Of a stretch of DNA of 51,104 bases, positions 1-7,292 are shown in pieces (position 1 is the first letter of the stretch; the number at the start of each line of letters is the position of its first letter). Under the pieces are notes generated by a model. That model did no database searches. It was given only the letters and a program-made list of their open reading frames with translations, and was not told the DNA's origin. The position numbers and the translations under genes were made by a program. The stretch comes from Hallerella sp963629575 (GTDB taxonomy: Bacteria; Fibrobacterota; Fibrobacteria; Fibrobacterales; Fibrobacteraceae): positions 1-51,104 of the forward strand of contig CAVGIM010000015.1 of the NCBI GenBank assembly GCA_963629575.1, given 5' to 3'.

Positions 1-614
1 AGAAAGAAGAGCTTAAATCTATAGTTATTGAAGATAAAGAAATTGATGATGAGGATAAAATCCGAATCAAATATTCTTCAAAATTAAGCCAAGTTATGAA
101 AAAACTTTTTGAAGTTGCAAATGATACGGCGTATAAGCAGGTTGAGCAGCGAGCGAATGAATTTTACAAAGAGATGACGCATGAAAACGCAGCAATTGTC
201 GGCGACATAAAAATCGACTTGCAGACTTCTGAAATTTATACAGTGGATGAAAACGGAAGCCGAATCCTGAATATAAATCAGGGAAACAGAATTTCAATCC
301 AACTTGCGGTTATTGCAGGAATCTTGACAGTTGCTCAAGAACAGTTCGGAATTCAATATCCATTTGTAACGGACGCTCCGGTCTCTCATCTTGGCGGAGA
401 TAACAAGACAAGCACGATAAAAACGATGATAAAGGCTTTTGACCAGTCAATCATCATCATAAAGGACGACGCTTCGACAAAAAACAAGGCAAACGATGAA
501 ATCAGAAAGTTCATAAATGAATCTTCTAGCATCGAGGCTGCTTATGAGCTAAGTCTTTCAAAATCTGAAAACATAAGCGACCAGTACACTGTCATCAAAA
601 GGATTAAAGGCTAA
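1..614 (+). CDS. C-terminal part of an SMC/DndD-like ATPase (5' end outside window)
   Basis: The reading frame is open from base 3, so the gene starts left of the window; the Met at 96 is probably internal. The visible ~204 residues look like the C-terminal half of an ABC/SMC-type ATPase head. A signature-like segment (LNINQGNRISIQLAVIAGIL) is followed by a Walker-B-like strand and D-loop region (YPFVTDAPVSHLGG) and a final strand (SIIIIKDD) where these ATPases usually have a histidine-containing switch. This order resembles DndD, Rad50-like and other defence ATPases. The usual LSGGE is not intact, so the exact family is uncertain. The DNA is clearly more AT-rich than the region after 1.1 kb, which suggests transfer. 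A 22-nt gap separates it from the next gene, so the two are probably co-transcribed. A phage-defence or DNA-modification role is inference only. Confidence 0.7.
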   Translation, partial: KEELKSIVIEDKEIDDEDKIRIKYSSKLSQVMKKLFEVANDTAYKQVEQRANEFYKEMTHENAAIVGDIKIDLQTSEIYTVDENGSRILNINQGNRISIQLAVIAGILTVAQEQFGIQYPFVTDAPVSHLGGDNKTSTIKTMIKAFDQSIIIIKDDASTKNKANDEIRKFINESSSIEAAYELSLSKSENISDQYTVIKRIKG

Positions 615-636
615 ATAGCCAAAAGGAGCATAAAAT

Positions 637-1125
637 ATGGAAGAAATAATCGACATCGGAACATCAAAATTCAACATTGATGATGAGTGGTATAACAAAT
701 TTTGCAATAAATATGGAAAAGACGAAACCACAAAAAACGCAAGGGCCGTATTTCAATTTGATTGGCAACGCTTTTTGTGGGCGTTTATTCTTGGAATTTT
801 AGTTGAAAAACGTACTCCATTAACACAAAAAACCAAAAATCCGCCGTTTGGAAAGGAAGTTTTAAATGGCAGGAACAAGATCCAAAAAACAATAATCGCC
901 TTGACTTTGCAGGAACTTTACAAAGACAATCCAGATGCGCTCAAAAAAGATTTTGAAATTGCCACAGAAAAGGGAGAAAATTTAGGGAAAACAATCAAGG
1001 TCGCCATTGAAGAATACGCCAATACGGGATTTTCAATTTTAAACAGTCGCGGAAAGGAAAAACTTGGCTATATCGAAAGCCTTGAGTATGTGGTGGAAGA
1101 CATCCTCTCCGACAAGACCTGGTAG
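637..1125 (+). CDS. Hypothetical 162-aa protein, partner of the upstream ATPase
   Basis: I do not recognise this family. The gene begins 22 nt after the SMC-like ATPase, behind a good ribosome binding site (AAAAGGAG), and shares its AT-rich composition. The protein is soluble-looking and charged, with one hydrophobic patch (FLWAFILGILVEK, about residues 45-57) too short and mixed to be a convincing membrane span. The C-terminal half is predicted by eye to be helical. A small protein directly behind a DndD/SMC-like ATPase often serves as an accessory subunit of a defence or DNA-modification system, but nothing in the sequence proves this. It converges on the restriction-type gene on the other strand with only 6 nt between stop codons. 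The base composition changes abruptly at this junction. Confidence 0.75.
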   Translation: MEEIIDIGTSKFNIDDEWYNKFCNKYGKDETTKNARAVFQFDWQRFLWAFILGILVEKRTPLTQKTKNPPFGKEVLNGRNKIQKTIIALTLQELYKDNPDALKKDFEIATEKGENLGKTIKVAIEEYANTGFSILNSRGKEKLGYIESLEYVVEDILSDKTW

Positions 1126-1131
1126 CCCCCA

Positions 1132-3123
1132 TCACCCCTGTTCCATCAAGGTTCCAAGCAGCGTTCCCTCGTATTCCCAATACTGGGAACCTTTGTATGC
1201 TTCCGCCGGAGTTGCCTTGCCGACTCGCCGTTTAAGCTCCGCGGTCAATGGGGAAAGCCTCCAGATTCTGTCTTCGAATTCCACTTCGTTGTCGGAAACG
1301 ACTCTTGCTACGTAGAGCGGATTATCCACAAAGCGAATGGATTCTCCGACAATCCTCAGGTATTCAAAAGACAGCCCCCTTGGCTTTTCTGAAAAATAGC
1401 CAACATTCACCAAAGAAGGCACAGGCAACACTTCCTTCAACAGATACTCGACAATCCGGTGGGTACGCCTTTTTATGGTTTCGGCATTCCACTTGTCGCA
1501 ATTCGTGATATCCGTCTTCGCAATCTGGAGACCGGCATGGTTCTCGTAAATTTTCTTTTTCTCCCGAAAAGCCTTGTTTCCCAGATTTTGATTGTGGCGG
1601 ATGAGCGTCAGATTGCCAATCGTATCGCAAAGTTCCTGGTGGACTTCTTCCGCATTTTCTCCCAGTTCCGCTTTCCACGCGCCATTGAGAGTCTGCGGCA
1701 TGATGTGCTCCACTTGCAAGTTGGAATCTTTTAAATCGGGACGGCTCTTTGTCAAGCGTTCCTCGACAAGCGCCAAAATGAATTTTTTGTAGGCAAAGTT
1801 ATAGAAGTTGGCAGACGTTAGATAAGCGGCCAGTTCCATGTTGGAGGGTATCCGCAGATTATGCTGTTGCTTGCTCAAGATCTCGAACATCTTTTGTCGC
1901 TTGTCCGAGCTGTTTTTCAGGCTATCAAAATACCTGACAAGTACCGGAAACTCCTTGTTTGCCGCAGCGGAAAGTCCTAGAATCCGTTGGCGAACGATAT
2001 AAATCCGGAACGCATCCAGAATTTCCGATGTTTCAAAATCGCTAAAACAGCCTTTTCCGTGTTGTTCCAGAAGCCCTAGCAAGAACGAATTGGCGACAGA
2101 AGTCTGCATATAGAGTAAATCGGAAAGCTTTGCGCCAATATCCGCATGGCCGGGCATCGTTCCGGAAACAATCGCCGCATAAAGAGGCGCCAATCGGGAG
2201 AAATCGGCCAGGACTTCCTCGGACGCAAGGTCCTTTCCTTTCACATAATCCTTGAATACCCGATACAAGTCCTTGGCGTTATTCTGCGTCGCCTTTTTCT
2301 GCGCTTTTCCCGTTCGCAACTGGATAAAGTCACGGACGAAATTGTGGATGTTTCCGGGAATCGCCTTTTCGATTTCCAGCCAGAAACTTTTATAGAGCCG
2401 GTCCTGCTCGCTAGCCTCCTTCCCCATCAACAGGTAGTTTCGCACCAGGTCCGAAAGCGAAAGCGGTTTTCCGAGCGAGTTCATCGACTCGAAAATTTCC
2501 TGTGGGTTTTCCCATGGATTCTTGGTTTCAATTTCCACGGTGACCACGCTGAACTGGGCCAAACCCCAGTCGATCAGCTTTGTCAAATCGGAGTCCGCCA
2601 TTTTATGGGCGTTAAGCTTGCTCCTGAAGAAACGGTAGTTCCGATAGACCGCGGCAAAGACTTCCCCGCTTTCCGGTTTCTGCCCAAGCACTAGCTTTTT
2701 GTAGGCAGGCCAATCCGATTCGACCTGTTTCAGCTTGATTTTATACTCTTCGTTTTCGCCCGAGACCTTGTCATTCTTCAAGTAAGTGCCGTTTATGATA
2801 TCCTTCGCCCGGGAATCGTCGAGCAAGTCTCGGATAGCAAGCAAGAAAAGCATCGTTGTCGTCACTCTCTGCTGTCCATCGATCAGTACCAACTGCGTCG
2901 GTTGCCCAAAAACAGGATTCGACTGAAAATAGGTCAGCGTTCCAAAAAAATGTTCTGTCTTGTTTCCGCCGTTCCTGTTTTTCTTGTAAGTGTCGAGAAC
3001 ATCATCCCAAAACGCGGAGCACTGGGATTCGTCCCATTCGTAGTTTCTCTGGTAAGGCGGAATGAAAAAGGTTACGCTGTAATTGGACAAAAGTTCCAGC
3101 AGTTTCTGTTCTTGTGAACGCAT
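1132..3123 (-). CDS. GmrSD-type restriction protein (DUF262 + DUF1524 HNH) with C-terminal reader-like domain
   Basis: This 663-residue protein has the GmrSD (type IV restriction) layout. The N-terminal DUF262 domain is ParB/Srx-like, with IPPYQRNYEW at 21-30 and the nucleotide-binding IDGQQR at 81-86. A DUF1524 HNH-type nuclease domain follows: HIMPQ at ~473, then GNLTL and the N-x3-F-x2-K segment to ~522. Characterised members cut glucosylated or otherwise modified phage DNA. The last ~95 residues (570-663) form an extra domain with the pattern ARVV-x4-VEFEDRIWRLSPL-...-YWEYEGTLL, resembling DUF4357/RAMA-like modules found on restriction and methyltransferase proteins; this match is by eye only. 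The start follows AAGGAG. A TATATT hexamer at 3181-3186 (minus strand) may be the -10. No methyltransferase lies nearby, consistent with a stand-alone type IV enzyme. Confidence 0.85.
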   Translation of the reverse strand: MRSQEQKLLELLSNYSVTFFIPPYQRNYEWDESQCSAFWDDVLDTYKKNRNGGNKTEHFFGTLTYFQSNPVFGQPTQLVLIDGQQRVTTTMLFLLAIRDLLDDSRAKDIINGTYLKNDKVSGENEEYKIKLKQVESDWPAYKKLVLGQKPESGEVFAAVYRNYRFFRSKLNAHKMADSDLTKLIDWGLAQFSVVTVEIETKNPWENPQEIFESMNSLGKPLSLSDLVRNYLLMGKEASEQDRLYKSFWLEIEKAIPGNIHNFVRDFIQLRTGKAQKKATQNNAKDLYRVFKDYVKGKDLASEEVLADFSRLAPLYAAIVSGTMPGHADIGAKLSDLLYMQTSVANSFLLGLLEQHGKGCFSDFETSEILDAFRIYIVRQRILGLSAAANKEFPVLVRYFDSLKNSSDKRQKMFEILSKQQHNLRIPSNMELAAYLTSANFYNFAYKKFILALVEERLTKSRPDLKDSNLQVEHIMPQTLNGAWKAELGENAEEVHQELCDTIGNLTLIRHNQNLGNKAFREKKKIYENHAGLQIAKTDITNCDKWNAETIKRRTHRIVEYLLKEVLPVPSLVNVGYFSEKPRGLSFEYLRIVGESIRFVDNPLYVARVVSDNEVEFEDRIWRLSPLTAELKRRVGKATPAEAYKGSQYWEYEGTLLGTLMEQG

Positions 3124-3222
3124 AAAATTCTCCTTGGGCGAGAAGGCTCAATCGCCCTGCTTTGCAATTTCAGGAGACAATATAAAAATACGAAAAAAAA
3201 AAACAAGGGTATAATCTAAAAT

Positions 3223-4065
3223 TCAATAAAGCAAGACGCCACCTATGCGGAATTTCCACCAGCCGTCATTCTTCAAAAGAGTTCCCGGGCTGTATTCCGC
3301 GTAAAAACCAAGGGGATTTTTCATCTTGACGAAGGCGTTCACGCCAAGCGTCATTACATTGGCGCGCCTGGCGTAGGCAGGCAAGTTTTCCTTGCCACGA
3401 TCTTCACCCATAACGGTAATGTTTGGAAAATCATAATTTCTAACAGTTGAACCCGCACTGTTCAAAGCCATCCGTTCGTAATTCGCATAGGCGCCAACCG
3501 TCAACCTTTTCCCGATATCGAGCATGGCGCCGCCGCCAAGGTTGTAGAGGATGAACCCGTCGAAACGCCCAAAGGAATCGTCCGCCTCAGGCTCGTAATC
3601 ATCATCCTGTAAGTTAGGGTAGAACCCGCCGGCAAGGGAAACGCCGGCACCGAAATAGAAAGGCCCAATCCACTGGACAACGCTCGGACGGATGCCGATG
3701 TCTAGCGGGATGGTGAGCGGAAGGGAAAGAAACACCCCGCCATTTTGACCTAAAAAGGAATAGTCGAAAGACAAGAGGCTGGTTTTTAGACTAATGGAGC
3801 CTCCAGAGATCACAACGTCATGGTGCACAGACGATATATATCTGTCCACGCCTGCAGAAACAAAAGTCATTCCTGTTTCAACGAACCGAAATTTCTTGTC
3901 CGTTGTCGAAAACCTCGTCGCGGCGGCCTCGCCGAGCAGGTTTCCCGAAGTGGAAACGGCACACCCGTAAAAAGCGCTGGAAACGACGCACAAAAAGAGT
4001 AGGAGAAATCTAGTTCCGATTGTTCGCGCAAAGCATAAAAAGACGAGGATTGCCTTGTTGTACAT
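3223..4065 (-). CDS. Putative outer-membrane beta-barrel-like lipoprotein
   Basis: The family is not recognised. The first ~35 residues are a long hydrophobic signal (LLLFLCVVSSAFYGC) ending in a cysteine that could be a lipobox (AFYG-C), so the protein is probably exported and possibly lipidated. The remaining ~245 residues alternate hydrophobic and polar residues, with many Gly, Phe and Tyr and short turns (FYFGAGVSLAGGFYPN, LTVGAYANYERMAL, FRIGGVLLY). It ends in an aromatic residue. That composition is typical of an outer-membrane beta-barrel. The combination of lipobox and barrel is unusual, so one of the two readings may be wrong. It stands alone on the minus strand, and no partner gene suggests a role. 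Confidence 0.7.
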   Translation of the reverse strand: MYNKAILVFLCFARTIGTRFLLLFLCVVSSAFYGCAVSTSGNLLGEAAATRFSTTDKKFRFVETGMTFVSAGVDRYISSVHHDVVISGGSISLKTSLLSFDYSFLGQNGGVFLSLPLTIPLDIGIRPSVVQWIGPFYFGAGVSLAGGFYPNLQDDDYEPEADDSFGRFDGFILYNLGGGAMLDIGKRLTVGAYANYERMALNSAGSTVRNYDFPNITVMGEDRGKENLPAYARRANVMTLGVNAFVKMKNPLGFYAEYSPGTLLKNDGWWKFRIGGVLLY

Positions 4066-4346
4066 GATTCCATTCCCAAAAGATTTTTGGTCACCTCTAA
4101 AAATTCAATTTTCAAAAATTTGGTTGCGACACTTCGCGCCGGCTCATCATTTTTTCATCGCTTGGTCTCGCTCCAGTTTTCTTGGCCAAAGTAATTTTTA
4201 AAAGTTCCTTTTTAAAAGATAAACTTCAAATCATTATTTCGTTTCTTTTTTCCCATAAAAAAAGATTTTCAAAGAGAGCGCAATCGCTTTCGTCTCTCGC
4301 AGACGATTTTACCGTTCTTGCACCGTCTTTTTTGCTGATCTCTTAT
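4066..4346. other. Intergenic stretch, AT-rich, no gene seen
   Basis: About 280 bases lie between the divergent lipoprotein gene and the first A/B cassette. An open frame runs into gene A from 4182, but it lacks a ribosome binding site and does not exist upstream of the second copy, so I do not treat it as coding. The stretch holds a short direct repeat (TTTTTAAAAG at 4195-4204 and 4209-4218) and several oligo-T tracts. I see no tRNA, hairpin terminator or clear operator. Confidence 0.6.
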
Positions 4347-4372
4347 TATATTGTTTGCAAGGTATCAAGGAG
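4347..4372 (+). promoter_or_regulatory. Promoter -10 and ribosome binding site of cassette copy 1
   Basis: TATATT at 4347-4352 is followed 27 nt later by the ATG at 4380. AAGGAG at 4367-4372 gives a good ribosome binding site. The same block (TATATTGTnTGCAAGGTAT, then the site and ATG) recurs at 5797-5829 in front of copy 2 with identical spacing, so the duplication included the regulatory region. No convincing -35 box is visible. Confidence 0.55.
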
Positions 4373-4379
4373 ACTACAT

Positions 4380-5045
4380 ATGGCCGAGTACTGGGAGAAG
4401 ATGCTGTTCGACGACACGCGGGAGATGCTCGATTCGGGTTCCGCGGATTTTCTCACGGCGGACGAGCTGAAGTTTATCGGTCGGCGGACCGGCGAAATGT
4501 TCGTTGATTTCACGAGGGGCGTCCCGGGACTCGACATGGAAGCTGCAGGCACGCTCGCGGATTTCGCCAAGCGTACCGAAACGGGAAATATCCCGAAAAC
4601 GCAAGAGGAAATCGAAGATAACAATGAAGAGAATCCCGGAGGAATGACCTTTTTTCAAGACGGCGACCTCGTCGTCTCGATGAACGCGGAAAAATATCCC
4701 GACTACTCGGACGCGATGAAGGTCCGCCTGCTCCACGAACTGCGACACGTCTGGCAGAGACGGCAAGATAAGTGGAAACCCTTGTTCGACGACGGAATCA
4801 CAACCAAGACCGACATGGACGTGGAAGTCGACGCGCACGAAATGTAGTTCGCCCTCGAGCGCATCCTGGGAATGAAGGGGGATAAAATAAGGGCAATCTT
4901 CGAAGGAATCGACAAAGCAAAAGGAAGATATTCGTCTAAACTCTGTCAAAAGGCCAAAGATCTTCTTAAAGCTCGCTATAAAGAACACTCGGAACGCTAC
5001 AAGGTAAAAAGCAATATGGAATACAACGCGGAGTTCAACGAATGA
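4380..5045 (+). pseudogene. Cassette gene A, copy 1: HExxH metallopeptidase-like protein, interrupted by TAG
   Basis: The start is the ATG at 4380 (MAEYWEKML) behind AAGGAG, the same start as copy 2. The encoded domain has LLHELRHVWQ, a zincin HExxH motif, near residue 121. It is followed ~30 residues later by a Glu-rich segment (MDVEVDAHE) that could supply the third zinc ligand. There is no signal peptide. A TAG at 4845-4847 ends the product at 155 residues. Beyond it the frame stays open for 65 codons to a TGA at 5043-5045 that overlaps the B1 start. Alignment with copy 2 places the TAG at a Gln (HEM-stop-FALER against FENQILLER), so it is a single CAG-to-TAG change. The tail (AKDLL...SERYKVKS) matches copy 2 (AKEIY...PDRYKISS). 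A truncated, still metal-binding product or read-through is possible. The family is unknown to me. Confidence 0.75.
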
Positions 5046-5749
5046 AAAAGATCCTTGCCTTGCTGTTCCTTTCGATAGGCGCTTTCGCAAGCGATACGAC
5101 GATGATGGGAGGACCGGATGTGATAGCCTGGATAAAAACCCCGACAGGATTATTTATTGACTATGATCTAGATTATTATCCCACCACCTGTAACGAGGAG
5201 ATAGAAATCGATGGAATTTCGTACACACCCTCACAGGCCTTCTATTTGTTTAGCGGCTATCTCCCGATGAAATACGGAGACAGTCCGCCCGGGCTTTCAT
5301 TCAAGGCGCAAGTCCGGGACTCCGCTCTATACCTCGTGGAAGCGAGGATCTGTTTTGAAGAAAACAAGCCTCATAAACTCACGGAAAGGACGGAATCGGA
5401 AAAAATCCCCCTCCGCCTCATTTTTCCCGAAGCGCTGTCTGACACCATGCAAGCAACTTTTATGAATCAGGCCATTATTTTGTTTCCGGACAGCATTCAT
5501 TACGGGGGAGCAATCCTTGTCAAAAAAGGGAAAGTGATTCGGTCGTGGATTTGGCCGGATGCCGCATCCGTAGTACAAAATTTTGACAGTACAGAATTTT
5601 ACCGTTTTGAAGATCATGAAATGGATTTCTTCGATTCAAGCGCGGGAGATCCGCAAAACCCGAAGTTTATCGCGCTGATGAACCGGCTGCGACCCTATTA
5701 CGGCGAAAAGCTCTGGGACATCGCGCAAGAAATGCTGGGCAACCGCTAG
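5042..5749 (+). CDS. Cassette gene B, copy 1: exported partner protein, unknown family
   Basis: This is a 235-residue protein with a clear Sec signal peptide (MKKILALLFLSIGAFA, cleavage likely after AFA), so it acts in the periplasm or outside the cell. Its start overlaps the ancestral stop of gene A1 as ATGA, implying co-translation with A. It is paralogous to B2 (6508-7275): both share a Cys before the EI/LEFDG segment, PPGLxFK followed by LYxxExxICF, KIPLRxIFP, and a C-terminal DPQNxKFxxLMNRLxPYY block. I do not recognise a domain. The protein is acidic and beta-rich by eye, with no catalytic motif. An exported partner kept intact beside a broken metallopeptidase-like gene would fit an inhibitor or immunity protein, but that is inference. 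Confidence 0.8.
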   Translation: MKKILALLFLSIGAFASDTTMMGGPDVIAWIKTPTGLFIDYDLDYYPTTCNEEIEIDGISYTPSQAFYLFSGYLPMKYGDSPPGLSFKAQVRDSALYLVEARICFEENKPHKLTERTESEKIPLRLIFPEALSDTMQATFMNQAIILFPDSIHYGGAILVKKGKVIRSWIWPDAASVVQNFDSTEFYRFEDHEMDFFDSSAGDPQNPKFIALMNRLRPYYGEKLWDIAQEMLGNR

Positions 5750-5796
5750 AGCGCTTTCGCCTCGCCAAAATACAGCATTTTTTGCAAATTTCTTGT

Positions 5797-5829
5797 TATA
5801 TTGTCTGCAAGGTATAATGGAGACAACGC
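5797..5829 (+). promoter_or_regulatory. Promoter -10 and leader of cassette copy 2
   Basis: TATATT at 5797-5802 lies 27 nt before the ATG at 5830, exactly as in copy 1. GGAG at 5819-5822 is the ribosome binding site. The element sits in the 80-nt gap after B1, so copy 2 can be transcribed independently of copy 1. Confidence 0.55.
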
Positions 5830-6511
5830 ATGGCCGAGTACTGGGAAAAGATGCTGGTCGACGACACGCGGGAGATGCTCGATTCGGGTTCCGCGGATTT
5901 TCTCACAAAAGACGAGCTAAAGTTCATCGGCAGGCGGACCGACGAAATGTTCGTTGATTTCACGATGGGCGTCCCGGAACTCGACATGGAAGCTGCAGGC
6001 ACGCTCGCGGATTTCGCCAAGCGTACCGAAACGGGAAATATCCCGAAAACGCAAGAGGAAATCGAAGATAACAATGAAGAGAATCCCGGAGGAATGACCT
6101 TTTTTCAAGACGGCGACCTCGTCGTCTCGATGAACGCGGAAAAATATCCCGACTACTCGGACGCGATGAAGGTCCGCCTGCTTCACGAACTGCGACACGT
6201 CTGGCAGAGACGGCAAGACAGCTGGAAGACCAAGTTCGGTGACGGAATCACAACCAAGACCGACATGGATATAGAACGCGACGCCTTCGAAAATCAAATC
6301 CTGTTGGAAAGAATTTTTGGAATTGAAAGCAATTTTGGAACTATTTTTCGAAGTATTGAAGAACGAGTCAAAACAAGCCGACAATCCGATACGACCAGCT
6401 ACAATCCGTTATTGGAAGGCTAAAGAAATTTACGACAGATATCAACTCAAAAAACCAGATCGCTATAAAATAAGCTCCCGTTCGGAATACGAGAAGGAGG
6501 GCGCAGAATGA
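5830..6511 (+). pseudogene. Cassette gene A, copy 2: HExxH metallopeptidase-like protein, frameshifted
   Basis: This copy is nearly identical to copy 1 over the first ~140 residues, including LLHELRHVWQ, and has MDIERDAFENQ where copy 1 has its stop. In frame from 5830 the product ends at 6423 after 197 residues with an unrelated tail (SYNPLLEG). The expected tail (YWKAKEIYDRY...PDRYKISSRSEYEKEGAE) continues in the next frame to a TGA at 6509-6511, which overlaps the B2 start as ATGA. Frame comparison indicates one extra base, most simply a T in CCGTTATTGG near 6406-6412. So this copy is broken by a +1 frameshift, a different lesion from the TAG in copy 1. The zinc-binding part would still be made in full. 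Programmed frameshifting cannot be excluded, but there is no classical slippery site there. Confidence 0.72.
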
Positions 6512-7275
6512 AAAAGATTCTATTTTTGTGCTTTTTAATCTCCGCTTGGACCTTGGGAAATGCCGACGAAGCATTGCCTCCCTGTAATCTTGATCTAGAT
6601 AATTTTCAAACCTATTGCCCTGCAAAACTGGAATTTGACGGGAAGCTGTATGAAGTGGTAGATTGGGCGGGTTTGGACATCCTGTTTAAATACGAGATTA
6701 CAAAAGAATACGGATATTTTCCACCGGGTCTTTACTTTAAAACGCTTATCAAGAATTCCAAACTATACATCACCGAGACCGGAATCTGTTTTGTCTCTCA
6801 AAAAAAAGAAGAGCGGACAAAAATCCCCCTTCGATTTATATTCCCAGATACAAAAACGGATACAGTGTTTGCCGATTTTCTGAAAGCAAAGGACATCCTT
6901 CTGGATTGTGGGGATAGGATTGTGACTTTCCTGATTAAAAATGGAGAAATTTTCAGATCTTCATTGGAAGACTCCACTACGGGACGCCGAGTTACACCCG
7001 ATATCTATGAAAGATTTTCCATGCTGGAAGTCGTCGATTGCAATGATGATCCCGACTGCATCGAAGATCCGCAAAATTCCAAATTTGTCACTTTGATGAA
7101 CCGCCTCAAGCCCTATTACCGCAACGGATGTTGGGATTTAGTCCAGGAAAAAATCAAAAGCTTTGTGAAGCCGAAAGATAGAGAACATTTTCTCAAGACC
7201 AGAAAGGAATACTACTACGACGAACATCCCGAAGAACGTCCCAAAGACACGGTTTCTTCCAATCCTCGAAAATGA
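6508..7275 (+). CDS. Cassette gene B, copy 2: exported partner protein, unknown family
   Basis: This 255-residue paralogue of B1 has a Sec signal peptide (MKKILFLCFLISAWTLGNA) and the same conserved blocks: PPGLYFK, LYITETGICF, KIPLRFIFP and DPQNSKFVTLMNRLKPYY. It carries more cysteines (CNLD, TYCPA, LLDCGD, DCNDDPDC), suggesting disulfides, plus a charged 40-residue C-terminal extension rich in Lys, Glu and Pro that B1 lacks. GAAGGAGG before the ATG gives a strong ribosome binding site, and the start overlaps the ancestral A2 stop. The gene is more AT-rich than the housekeeping genes to its right. It ends 17 nt from the convergent rnhB gene. Its function is unknown; see B1 for the immunity hypothesis. 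Confidence 0.8.
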   Translation: MKKILFLCFLISAWTLGNADEALPPCNLDLDNFQTYCPAKLEFDGKLYEVVDWAGLDILFKYEITKEYGYFPPGLYFKTLIKNSKLYITETGICFVSQKKEERTKIPLRFIFPDTKTDTVFADFLKAKDILLDCGDRIVTFLIKNGEIFRSSLEDSTTGRRVTPDIYERFSMLEVVDCNDDPDCIEDPQNSKFVTLMNRLKPYYRNGCWDLVQEKIKSFVKPKDREHFLKTRKEYYYDEHPEERPKDTVSSNPRK

Positions 7276-7292
7276 GGTTCCTGTCTCCGCAT

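Larger units (their letters stand above)
4341..7275 (+). repeat. Tandem duplication of a two-gene cassette (A1-B1, A2-B2)
   Basis: Copy 1 spans about 4341-5749 and copy 2 about 5791-7275. The 5' parts (promoter through roughly 4847 and 6297) are nearly identical, with a run of well over 150 bases without a visible difference in the middle of gene A. The 3' ends of A and all of gene B are clearly diverged but still alignable as protein. In both copies the ancestral stop of A overlaps the start of B as ATGA. The contrast in divergence along the cassette suggests gene conversion or recombination confined to the 5' part. Confidence 0.85.

Noticed and set aside
4195..4218. Direct repeat TTTTTAAAAG twice as a possible attachment site
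   Set aside because: It is only 10 bases in an AT-rich gap, with no tRNA or integrase gene nearby.
4182..4379. N-terminal extension of cassette gene A1 from an upstream ATG
   Set aside because: There is no ribosome binding site, the stretch has no counterpart before copy 2, and the conserved promoter, AAGGAG and ATG at 4380 decide the start.
6400..6415. Programmed +1 frameshift in gene A2
   Set aside because: There is no slippery run or upstream stimulatory hairpin, and the sister copy is broken in a different way, so mutation or sequencing error is the simpler reading.
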